From Bacteroidota bacterium (GTDB lineage: Bacteria > Bacteroidota > Rhodothermia > Rhodothermales > Bin80), in contig JAPPNA010000085.1 of NCBI GenBank assembly GCA_028873925.1, positions 1 through 34,984 of the forward strand: a stretch of DNA of 34,984 bases. The letters are read 5' to 3'. Positions 8,827 through 15,729 of the stretch are shown in pieces. The position numbers and the translations under genes are program-made. The notes under the pieces are model-generated. The model saw nothing but the letters and a program-made list of their open reading frames with translations, was not told the origin of the DNA and did not search any database. Numbering within the stretch: position 1 is the first letter of the stretch; the number at the start of each line of letters is the position of its first letter.

Positions 8827-9337
8827 CCATCAGCCATCGGTGATTCCGATTGCGAAACCGCGGTGCGTCAGAACTGATGCCCGGCAAGTGCCGGAGTGGG
8901 CAATCCACGGGCCATTGCATTCACTGGGTATCCCAAAGGCCTTTGCAACAAAAACGGTCTGCTATCTACCCTCAATTGGGCGGCCTTGATCTAAACCCCG
9001 AGAGTGCCCATGGTACGGTAGGCGACCCTTCGTTTGCAGAAGCCAGGCGGCAACAGCTCAGTTACTATATGCCACCCGATCTCTCCCGTAATCACTTACG
9101 ACTCCGTGAGTTACATGGCCTGCCTCAGCAGAGCTGGCGAAGATTGCCATCCCCAAAAGCTGGAGCAATACCCCCATTGAATACTCTACCCACAGGCATG
9201 AGGGAAGAGCCCAATTTCTTGTATGTTGTTAGTGCTCGCTGTGAGCTTTTCGGTTTTACCGGTTTCAGGTGGTCCGCGCCCGAACGGTTCAGCACGCGCA
9301 CATCCCGGGTTGCCACCATGGTCAGGAATTGGGCAAA
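8827..9337. other. Gap of about 510 nt without a recognisable gene
   Basis: No frame on either strand shows a recognisable family. A 165-codon plus frame (8850-9347) and a shorter minus frame (9343-9125) are open. Their translations are rich in Arg, Pro and Ser with no domain-like pattern, and the plus frame runs into the start of the downstream oxidoreductase. The stretch probably contains the terminator of the isomerase genes and the promoter of the next gene. No strong hairpin plus T-run was found. Confidence 0.4.
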
Positions 9338-10417
9338 ATGCAATTAAGCGAAACCCTCAGATTTTCCGTGGCACTTCTGCTATTGCTGTCTGGATGGGAG
9401 CCGCGGCCAACCCCGGTGCGCATTGGGGTCGTAGGGCTGGTGCACGGTCATGTGGGGTGGATTCTGGGGCGGGAGGATCTGCAGGATGTGGAGGTGGTGG
9501 GTATCGCCGAGGCCGACCGGGAACTCGCACAGCGATTTGCAGAACGGTTTGGCTTCAACATGCGGATGGTCTACAGTACCGTGGACGAAATGTTGGACGC
9601 GACCCAACCGGAAGCCATCACCGTGTTTTCCAACATTCATGACCATCTGGCGGCGACCGAAGCGGCCGCGAAGCGCGGCGTACATGTGATGGTGGAAAAA
9701 CCGCTGGCGGTCTCGTTGGATCATGCCTTGCAAATGAAGGCACTGGCCGATTCTGCTGGCATCCACCTGCTCACCAACTACGAAACCACCTGGTACCCCA
9801 CCGTTCATTACACCAAGAATCGCCTCCGGGACTTGGGACAGTTGCGGAAGATCGTCATCCGGGATGGCCACGAGGGACCCATTGAAATAGGGGTCGGTGA
9901 GGAGTTTTCCTCGTGGCTGCTGACGGAAGAGAAAAACGGCGGCGGCGCAATCATGGATTTCGGGTGCTACGGGGCAAATTTGTCAACCTGGCTCATGGAT
10001 GGCGCACGGCCAACCTCAGTGACCGCGGTGACCCAGGTGTTCAAGGAGGTGCCCTATGGCGAGGTTGATGATGAAGCCACTATCATTCTCACCTACCCCG
10101 ACGCACAGGCGATCATTCAGGCATCCTGGAATTGGCCCTTCAGCCGCAAGGATATGTCAGTGTACGGTACGGCAGGGTACATTATGGCCGATGATGCCAA
10201 ACGGGGACGCGTCCGAATCGGAGCCGATTCAGAAGCCCATTTTGAGCTGGATAGTGAGATGACCGACCCTTTCGTCTATCTGGCTGGGGTGGTTCGCGGC
10301 CAAATTGACCCTGGCAACGATCTTTACTCGCTGCCTGTCAATATGGTGGTCATGGAGATTCTGGATGCTGCGGTGGGGTCTGCCAAGAGCGGCAGGACCG
10401 TGCTGCTGGATCCCTAA
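9338..10417 (+). CDS. Gfo/Idh/MocA family oxidoreductase with N-terminal signal or membrane segment
   Basis: A 359-residue protein starting MQLSETLRFSVALLLLLSGWE, a Sec-type signal or membrane anchor rather than Tat. The Rossmann strand is VRIGVVGLVHGHVGW and the catalytic block MVEKPLAVSLDHA contains the EKP lysine. HLLTNYETTW and GGGAIMDFGCYGANL match the typical C-terminal substrate domain. A frame from 9269 adds an unlikely leader, so the ATG at 9338 is chosen. The dinucleotide motif is altered (GLVHGHVG in place of GCGGRGTG). The gene ends in a 4-nt tail-to-tail overlap (10414-10417) with the minus-strand operon. Confidence 0.89.
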   Translation: MQLSETLRFSVALLLLLSGWEPRPTPVRIGVVGLVHGHVGWILGREDLQDVEVVGIAEADRELAQRFAERFGFNMRMVYSTVDEMLDATQPEAITVFSNIHDHLAATEAAAKRGVHVMVEKPLAVSLDHALQMKALADSAGIHLLTNYETTWYPTVHYTKNRLRDLGQLRKIVIRDGHEGPIEIGVGEEFSSWLLTEEKNGGGAIMDFGCYGANLSTWLMDGARPTSVTAVTQVFKEVPYGEVDDEATIILTYPDAQAIIQASWNWPFSRKDMSVYGTAGYIMADDAKRGRVRIGADSEAHFELDSEMTDPFVYLAGVVRGQIDPGNDLYSLPVNMVVMEILDAAVGSAKSGRTVLLDP

Positions 10418-11562
10418 CGAGGGGCCCATTCAGGCGGGCGGTACTCTTTCGGGGCCTGATCCGCAATACGTTCAAAGGCATAGTACCCGTACACCACCAC
10501 GCCGTACGGGTCGATCACTTCTCCGTTCTGATCCACCAATGTGGGTCCGTGGTTCAGCTCCATGAATGAACGCTGAGGGCCTGGTCGCGCCCATTCAGCC
10601 ATCCGCTGCCAGCGCCGGAATGCTTCGGTCTCAAACTCTCCGGTGTATACGATCTCAAGTATGCCGTGAAACGTGAGCAGATGCTCCAGCGGGGTAGGGC
10701 CGGGTTCAAGGAGGGTGCCGGGGTCCACCCGGAATCTTCCGGCACTGCGGTCAAACGAAGAGCGCCGCAAGACTTCAAATCCCTCGTCTGCGGTACGTTG
10801 CGCAATCAGAGCCAGAAGAAAATGACGCTGCGAGCCCAGAAAAGCCTGTCGCCGGCCGGCCTCCCAGAAGGCCGCCTGCGCGCTGTCCGCCGGTTCAAGC
10901 TCGGTGTAGGAGGGGTCACCATCGTATTTGATCGTGCTTCCGAAATGCTCGAATTCCTTCAGGTAGTACCGGATGTGGTACCCGAGGGCGCGATTTTCAA
11001 TAATCAGGGGTGCACTGGCGGAAGCCGACAGATTACCCAGTCTGCTCTTGAAACTGAGGACATGGGGATTGACGATGGTGGTCTCGGAGCTGTTGGTTGT
11101 TTCGCCAAGAAACAGGCGCTCAAATTTGAGCAGCCGCCGCTGCCAGCGCCGGGCCTGCCGGGCATTTACCACTACTTCCTCTAACGGAACGGCTTTACTC
11201 GGCAGACTGAAGGAGAACTCGTAGCGTTGGTCGGCGCGGATGAGCGTATCGCGGATAGCCGGCGCATAGCCGAGCATCGTGATCATCAGCCGATGGGATC
11301 CGGGCGGCACCCGGCTGAGGGCAAATCGTCCATGGGCATCGGATGAGGTGCCCAGCAGTGAGGAGGCGATGAACACATGAGCATCCTGCAGCGGCATACC
11401 GGAGGCGGAATCCACCACCGTGCCCTCAAAGGTGGCGTATTGCGCGTATACAGGATCGGCGAAGCACAGGCATACCGCCAGCAGCAGGCCCTTAGTAGCT
11501 GCTATCCGCGATCCAGGGACGATACTCCCTGGGCATTTGGTCACCCACGCGTTCATACGCAA
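10414..11562 (-). CDS. Exported CarboxypepD_reg-domain protein, paralog 2
   Basis: A 382-residue protein. A long basic leader and hydrophobic segment (LLLAVCLCFADPVYAQ) form a probable signal peptide. A carboxypeptidase-regulatory-like beta-sandwich follows (YATFEGTVVDSASGMPL.DAHVFI...GHFALS-type pattern), ending at VPLEEVVV as in TonB-receptor N-terminal domains. There is no receptor barrel after it. Instead there is a domain of about 250 residues with FLGETTNSSETTIVNPHVLSF and PLIIENRALGYHIRYYL, blocks typical of a Bacteroidota family of unknown function. The start at 11562 overlaps the upstream paralog's stop by about 70 nt. No later ATG would keep the signal, so translational coupling is likely. 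Confidence 0.82.
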   Translation of the reverse strand: MRMNAWVTKCPGSIVPGSRIAATKGLLLAVCLCFADPVYAQYATFEGTVVDSASGMPLQDAHVFIASSLLGTSSDAHGRFALSRVPPGSHRLMITMLGYAPAIRDTLIRADQRYEFSFSLPSKAVPLEEVVVNARQARRWQRRLLKFERLFLGETTNSSETTIVNPHVLSFKSRLGNLSASASAPLIIENRALGYHIRYYLKEFEHFGSTIKYDGDPSYTELEPADSAQAAFWEAGRRQAFLGSQRHFLLALIAQRTADEGFEVLRRSSFDRSAGRFRVDPGTLLEPGPTPLEHLLTFHGILEIVYTGEFETEAFRRWQRMAEWARPGPQRSFMELNHGPTLVDQNGEVIDPYGVVVYGYYAFERIADQAPKEYRPPEWAPR

Positions 11563-12613
11563 AATACCCTCCGTAGAATGTTACGCCGTACGGATCAAGC
11601 GTATCCCCCTTCAGGTCCACGACCGTGGCCCCCTTGTCCAGCCTGATGGTGGAAGTCTGGTATCGTGCTCGTCCGGTGCGGCGCTGGAGCGCCAGGAAGG
11701 CGGCGGTCTCAAGTTCATTCACATACACAATGTCAATGAATCCCTGGAAGTCAAGAATGCGTTCATCAGGTCCGCTGCCGGCACGAATGATTTCGCTGGC
11801 CTTGATCGGGAATCGGTTGCTGGTATTGCCGAATCCGGCCTGTCCCCGTTGCAGGGCAGGTGTCCCGCCCGATCCCGGACTGCTGTAAATCCTGTACCCC
11901 TGCTCTTCAACCTGATCGTTGATCACTGCTAGCAGGAAGTGTCGGAACGAGCCGTAGAAGGCGGAATCCCTCCGGGCATTCCATTGAGCAGATTCCTCGG
12001 CACTTGAAGGCTCCAGCGGCTCAAACAGGGGCTCGCCATCCCACCGCGTACTGGTGGGCTCAGAAACAAACTCATTCAGAAAATATGTCAGTTTGTATCC
12101 CAGTCCCCTGTTCTCTATGATCAGCGGTTCGCTGGACTGCGCCCGGAATTCCCCGCCGCGCCCGGAAAAATCAATCACCTCGGGGTTGAGGATCTTCGTT
12201 TGCCGAGCATTGGGGCTTTCACCGATAAACAGCTCCGTGAACCGCTCCAGCTGCCGTTTCCACCGCCGATTGTCCGCAGTTACAGTAAGCGCACCCAGTT
12301 CGTAGACCTTTTCGTGCAGCTGAAAATCCCGCGTGTACACGCGGGCTTCGCGGACAAAGAGGTCTTCATGCTGCGACTGATACCCAACACTCGAAACCAC
12401 CAGGCGCAGCGTACCCAACCCTACGCCGGGGATCGTGTATCGGCCGGCATCGTCTGTTGTGGTGCCGACCGTGGAGGTGGCGATAAAGACATTAGCGTTG
12501 GATATGGGAGCTCCGGTGGTGTCGGTCACCGTGCCGCTAAGCGTGGCGGCAATCTGAGACAGGGCGGTCCCTGCCGGCACGGTAAGCAAGAGCAGCAGGA
12601 GTGTACGGCGCAT
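11492..12613 (-). CDS. Exported CarboxypepD_reg-domain protein, paralog 1
   Basis: A 373-residue protein with a signal peptide (MRRTLLLLLLTVPAGTALSQ) and a CarboxypepD_reg domain (ATLSGTVTDTTGAPISNANVFIA...GRYTIPGV). A C-terminal domain of about 250 residues carries FIGESPNARQTKILNPEVIDF and PLIIENRGLGYKLTYFL. The same blocks and the same C-terminal DPYGV..YGYFAYER pattern occur in the next gene, so this is a tandem duplication. It starts 3 nt after the aldo/keto reductase stop, so the genes form one operon. A cell-envelope location is expected. The function is unknown. Confidence 0.85.
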   Translation of the reverse strand: MRRTLLLLLLTVPAGTALSQIAATLSGTVTDTTGAPISNANVFIATSTVGTTTDDAGRYTIPGVGLGTLRLVVSSVGYQSQHEDLFVREARVYTRDFQLHEKVYELGALTVTADNRRWKRQLERFTELFIGESPNARQTKILNPEVIDFSGRGGEFRAQSSEPLIIENRGLGYKLTYFLNEFVSEPTSTRWDGEPLFEPLEPSSAEESAQWNARRDSAFYGSFRHFLLAVINDQVEEQGYRIYSSPGSGGTPALQRGQAGFGNTSNRFPIKASEIIRAGSGPDERILDFQGFIDIVYVNELETAAFLALQRRTGRARYQTSTIRLDKGATVVDLKGDTLDPYGVTFYGGYFAYERVGDQMPREYRPWIADSSY

Positions 12614-12616
12614 CAG

Positions 12617-13576
12617 CTATGATTTGTAGAATTCAACCCGTCTTCCGGCCATATCGACAACACGCTCAATAAGCGTGCCACGCTCCTCTTCGGTCAGGGC
12701 CGTGAAGGATCGGGCCAGTTCAATTTTTTCCTGAAGCTGGTTGATATTGTCAGGCCCGGTAACCAGCACGCTGATCGGAAGGGACCATGCGAAGTACAGG
12801 GCATCTCTGATGGAGATTCTGTTGGGTACCACCCTCGGATTGCTGCCGTGCTGGCCATGACTGCTGCCGCCGAAGAATCCTCCGTTGGCCAGCGTTTTCA
12901 TAGCGATGACTCCTATGTCCCGGTCCACCAGTTCCGGTAGTACGGTGCGCACAAAGCTCTTATAACTCACATCCGCGACATTCACCGGCATTTGGACCGT
13001 CTGGAAGATATCTGTTGAGGCCAGCATGTGGCGGTGAGCGGCCGGATCGTTGTGTCCTGTAAATCCGATATGGCGGGTCTTGCCTTCACGTACCGCCTCC
13101 AGTGCGGTATCCAGCAGGCCGCCTGCAATTCGGCCATCCACATCCTGCGGTGTCATGATAGCATGCACCTGCCATAAGTCCAGGTAGTCGGTATTCATGC
13201 GCTTCAATGAGGCCTCCAGATGCCTTCGGGCAGCCCGCCCTGTCCGTGCGGTGGTCTTTGTCATCAGGTATACCTGATCCCGATACTTCGGGGACAGGAA
13301 ACGGCCAAGGTAGCGCTCGCTTCCGCCGGATTGGTACGACTCGGCTGAATCATAGAAACGGATGCCTCCAGCCATGGCAACCTCCACTGCCTCCTCAGCG
13401 ACGCGCTCATTCATGCGCCCCAAGTGCCAGCCGCCCAATCCCAGCATGGTCACATATTCGTCCGTACTGCCCAGGCGCCGGCGGGGTAGCTCATCATCAG
13501 CAGGAACTTGGCGGGAGACTGCCGGCACCATGATGCCAGCTGCAGCAGCCCACTGGAAAAATTCTCTTCGATTCAT
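12617..13576 (-). CDS. Aldo/keto reductase with Tat-type N-terminus
   Basis: A 319-residue aldo/keto reductase. A Tat-like leader (MNRREFFQWAAAAGIMVPAV) precedes an AKR barrel with the catalytic tetrad visible as D76 and Y81 (FYDSAESYQSG), K107 (MTKTTA) and H138 (WQVHAI). AKRs reduce carbonyls or oxidise sugars and alcohols with NADP(H). A frame from 13627 adds 17 non-signal residues that overlap the upstream gene, so the start at 13576 is preferred; it lies 7 nt after the phosphoribosyltransferase stop. The Tat leader parallels the exported oxidoreductases on the other strand. Confidence 0.9.
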   Translation of the reverse strand: MNRREFFQWAAAAGIMVPAVSRQVPADDELPRRRLGSTDEYVTMLGLGGWHLGRMNERVAEEAVEVAMAGGIRFYDSAESYQSGGSERYLGRFLSPKYRDQVYLMTKTTARTGRAARRHLEASLKRMNTDYLDLWQVHAIMTPQDVDGRIAGGLLDTALEAVREGKTRHIGFTGHNDPAAHRHMLASTDIFQTVQMPVNVADVSYKSFVRTVLPELVDRDIGVIAMKTLANGGFFGGSSHGQHGSNPRVVPNRISIRDALYFAWSLPISVLVTGPDNINQLQEKIELARSFTALTEEERGTLIERVVDMAGRRVEFYKS

Positions 13577-13583
13577 GGGGTCA

Positions 13584-14009
13584 TTATTGGGTTGGCTCGG
13601 ACCACGGCCAATTGACGCAAGTCTCAATACCGGGCAGCATCACATAATCTGCTCTGCCCTTCATGACCACCGTGGTAATGTGGCTGTCCTCCAGGAGTTT
13701 TCTGGCAGTGGCCAGCGTCTTCCCCGACACGGAAACATCATCCACCAGCAGTAGGGTCCCGCCATCCGACGGAGGTGCCCATTGGGCGATCAGTTTGGGG
13801 TCTGCATATCGTGGGCGGTTCTGACGGTCACGGTAATTGAGCCAGAGGATCGAAAGGGGCAGATCAAGATGGAACGCAATCAGGGTGGCGGGCACGATTC
13901 CACCGGATCCAATCCCCACGACCCGGTCCGCATCAGGTAAGGGGGCTGAGCGGATGGCCCCGGCGATCCTGTCCAGCGTGACGGTTTGTCTTGCGGCGAT
14001 CTGACTCAC
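13584..14009 (-). CDS. Phosphoribosyltransferase (xanthine/guanine PRT-like)
   Basis: A 141-residue type I PRTase. The PRPP-binding loop is TLLLVDDVSVSGKTL, preceded by the VVGIGSGGIVPA phosphate loop. The end, PGIETCVNWPW, resembles the hood and C-terminal part of Gpt-like xanthine/guanine phosphoribosyltransferases. Such enzymes join a purine base to PRPP; the actual base is uncertain. It is the first gene of a four-gene minus-strand operon with the aldo/keto reductase and the two CarboxypepD_reg proteins, an odd partnership for purine salvage. The gene is divergent from the SDR. Confidence 0.88.
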   Translation of the reverse strand: MSQIAARQTVTLDRIAGAIRSAPLPDADRVVGIGSGGIVPATLIAFHLDLPLSILWLNYRDRQNRPRYADPKLIAQWAPPSDGGTLLLVDDVSVSGKTLATARKLLEDSHITTVVMKGRADYVMLPGIETCVNWPWSEPTQ

Positions 14010-14058
14010 GGTGTCTGCGACATTGTGCTGCAGCTTAATATATTGGATGCTTGCACGC

Positions 14059-14086
14059 CGGGCACGGTAGAGGATTCGGGTGCCCG
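14059..14086. promoter_or_regulatory. Inverted repeat between divergent genes
   Basis: CGGGCAC (14059-14065) and GTGCCCG (14080-14086) form a perfect 7-bp inverted repeat with a 14-nt spacer. It lies in the 116-nt region between the divergent phosphoribosyltransferase and SDR genes. It could be an operator or a 5'-UTR hairpin. No promoter boxes are convincing. Confidence 0.3.
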
Positions 14087-14125
14087 ATCTATTGTGCTCG
14101 TACTTGGGATAAAGCGGTCTGATCT

Positions 14126-14812
14126 ATGTCGTGTGTGGTGGTAACGGGAGCCAGTCAGGGAATTGGAGCGGCGATTGCAGCTGCATTCGCCGAATCAGCA
14201 GATTTGCCGATCGCGCTGGTGGCGCGGACGCAGAGCAACTTGGATCGGGTGGCCGATCAGACCCGAGGAGTGACTTTTTCTTGTGATGTTACCCGCGGCG
14301 ACGCAGTCAGTGCAATGGCTCAGGAGGTCATTACGCGGTTTGGCGCGCCTGCCGTGCTGGTCAACAATGCGGGCCGGTTTGTTCCGGGATCCATTATGGA
14401 CACCGACACATCAGCATTCATGGATCAGTTGGAGGTCAATCTGGTGAGTGGTTATATGGTGACCCGGGCGTTTCTGCCTGCGATGCTGGAGCAGGGGGCG
14501 GGGCACTTGTTTTTCATGGGATCGGTCGCCTCCATCAAGGCCTATCCGGGGGCCGCCGCCTATTGTGCCGCTAAGCACGGGCTCCTGGGGCTGGCCCGCT
14601 GTTTACGTCAGGAGACCAAGTCCGCCGGACTCCGCGTGACGACCCTGATGCCGGGCGCTACGCTGACTCCCAGTTGGGATGGCTCCCAGCTGCCCCCGTC
14701 CAGGCTCATGGATGCCGCGGACATCGCCCAGACGGTCGTGGACATCTGGCGCTTAAGTCACCGGACGGTGGTTGAAGGCATCGTGCTTCGCCCACAGGAG
14801 GGTGATATCTGA
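14126..14812 (+). CDS. Short-chain dehydrogenase/reductase (SDR)
   Basis: A 228-residue classical SDR. The cofactor motif TGASQGIG is at 7-14, NNAG at 80-83, the catalytic Ser lies in MGSVAS (about 133-136), and the Tyr and Lys are in Y146CAAK150. R34 in VART after strand 2 suggests NADP preference. The family catalyses NAD(P)-dependent interconversion of alcohols and ketones; the layout resembles 3-ketoacyl-ACP reductase-like and small-substrate SDRs. The substrate is unknown. It stands alone on the plus strand, divergent from the phosphoribosyltransferase operon and 180 nt upstream of the NYN-NACHT cassette. Confidence 0.92.
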   Translation: MSCVVVTGASQGIGAAIAAAFAESADLPIALVARTQSNLDRVADQTRGVTFSCDVTRGDAVSAMAQEVITRFGAPAVLVNNAGRFVPGSIMDTDTSAFMDQLEVNLVSGYMVTRAFLPAMLEQGAGHLFFMGSVASIKAYPGAAAYCAAKHGLLGLARCLRQETKSAGLRVTTLMPGATLTPSWDGSQLPPSRLMDAADIAQTVVDIWRLSHRTVVEGIVLRPQEGDI

Positions 14813-14845
14813 GGTTGGGATGACGGGTGTTGACAGGGCTGGGGC

Positions 14846-14862
14846 CGGTTTTTCCAAAACCG
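14846..14862. promoter_or_regulatory. Palindrome upstream of the NYN-NACHT cassette
   Basis: CGGTTTT-TCC-AAAACCG is a perfect 7-bp inverted repeat with a 3-nt spacer, and CGGTTTT recurs once about 70 nt downstream. It lies 33 nt after the SDR stop and 131 nt before the NYN start. It could be an operator for the cassette or a terminator hairpin of the SDR gene; no U-tract follows. Confidence 0.3.
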
Positions 14863-14992
14863 TAACAATCCAGCGTAAAATCCTGCGGCTGATCACTTTA
14901 TCATTGACGGGACACGGTTTTCAAAGATTGATGATTTCGGCAATTGGCTCCGGCCAGATTGATTGTCAAAAGGATGAGTGCTGGAACAGGCA

Positions 14993-15718
14993 ATGGCATC
15001 TTACGACATGATTGTACTGGTTGATTTCGACAATTTGCGGGGACAATGGCGTAGTGGGCGCTTGTCACAGGTGATCGACCTGTTGACTGACAGACTCTAC
15101 GCCTCGGAGGTCCGCAGTGGGAGCGAGGTCAGATTTAGGCTCTACGGAGGATGGTTCTTTAACGTTCGGCCCTCATACCAGGCCGCGGAATTGTTGACAC
15201 AAATCTCCTCCAGCGAGTTCCCCAGGTCGCGCAGGATTCCAGGTAGTGGTGATAGGGTGATGGTCCATGTAGAATTGGCCAAATCGCTGGCCTGCGACCC
15301 CACGCAGGTGCTCACCCATACCTTCAGGCACAATCGTCCACCTCGGAAACTCACTTGCCGTAAAATGCCGTTCGATGGGTGTGCGTACATGCACGACTGT
15401 AGGCTATGGGCAGTCCGTAAACTAGTCCAACGCAGTCAGTGCCCCGGCAAAAAGTGCGAAACGAGACTACCTCAAGTGCTCAGGCGCTCGGAGCAAAAGC
15501 TGGTTGATTCCATGATGGTGGCGGATCTGGCCCATTACGCCAATAATCCAGCGCGGCCTGTTGCGGTAGTGTCTGGTGATGATGACCTGTGGCCCGGAAT
15601 CCGCCTAGCGTTACTTAGCGGAGTGCGTGTGACGCACATCGTTCCCGATGGGCACAAGTATCGTTCTAGAGCATATAAGGGGTTGACGACGAACCTGTAT
15701 TCCCGGGTCAACATTTAG
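14993..15718 (+). CDS. NYN/PIN-like nuclease-domain protein with internal cysteine cluster
   Basis: A 241-residue protein. The N-terminal strand IVLVDFDNLRG (D11, D13), KLVDSMMVADLAHYA (D172, D178) and the VAVVSGDDDLWPGI strand (D196-198) reproduce the acidic active-site layout of NYN domains, which are PIN-like ribonucleases. Between them lies an insertion with C122, C130, C136, C150 and C155 (C-x7-C-x5-C, then C-x4-C), probably a zinc-binding knuckle. The ATG at 14993 is preferred to a GTG at 14978. It ends 11 nt before the NACHT-type ATPase gene, so the two are co-transcribed. The likely role is an RNA-cleaving effector of the cassette. A housekeeping RNA-processing role is the alternative. 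Confidence 0.85.
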   Translation: MASYDMIVLVDFDNLRGQWRSGRLSQVIDLLTDRLYASEVRSGSEVRFRLYGGWFFNVRPSYQAAELLTQISSSEFPRSRRIPGSGDRVMVHVELAKSLACDPTQVLTHTFRHNRPPRKLTCRKMPFDGCAYMHDCRLWAVRKLVQRSQCPGKKCETRLPQVLRRSEQKLVDSMMVADLAHYANNPARPVAVVSGDDDLWPGIRLALLSGVRVTHIVPDGHKYRSRAYKGLTTNLYSRVNI

Positions 15719-15729
15719 CTACGCCAGTA

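Noticed and set aside
8850-9347. 165-codon plus-strand frame in the intergenic gap
   Set aside because: The composition is not protein-like, it overlaps the start of the next gene, and no motif was recognised.
14830-14881. TTGACA (14830) and TAAAAT (14876) as a sigma-70-like promoter for the NYN cassette
   Set aside because: The spacing between the two boxes is far too long for a promoter, and neither has a suitable partner at 16-18 bp.
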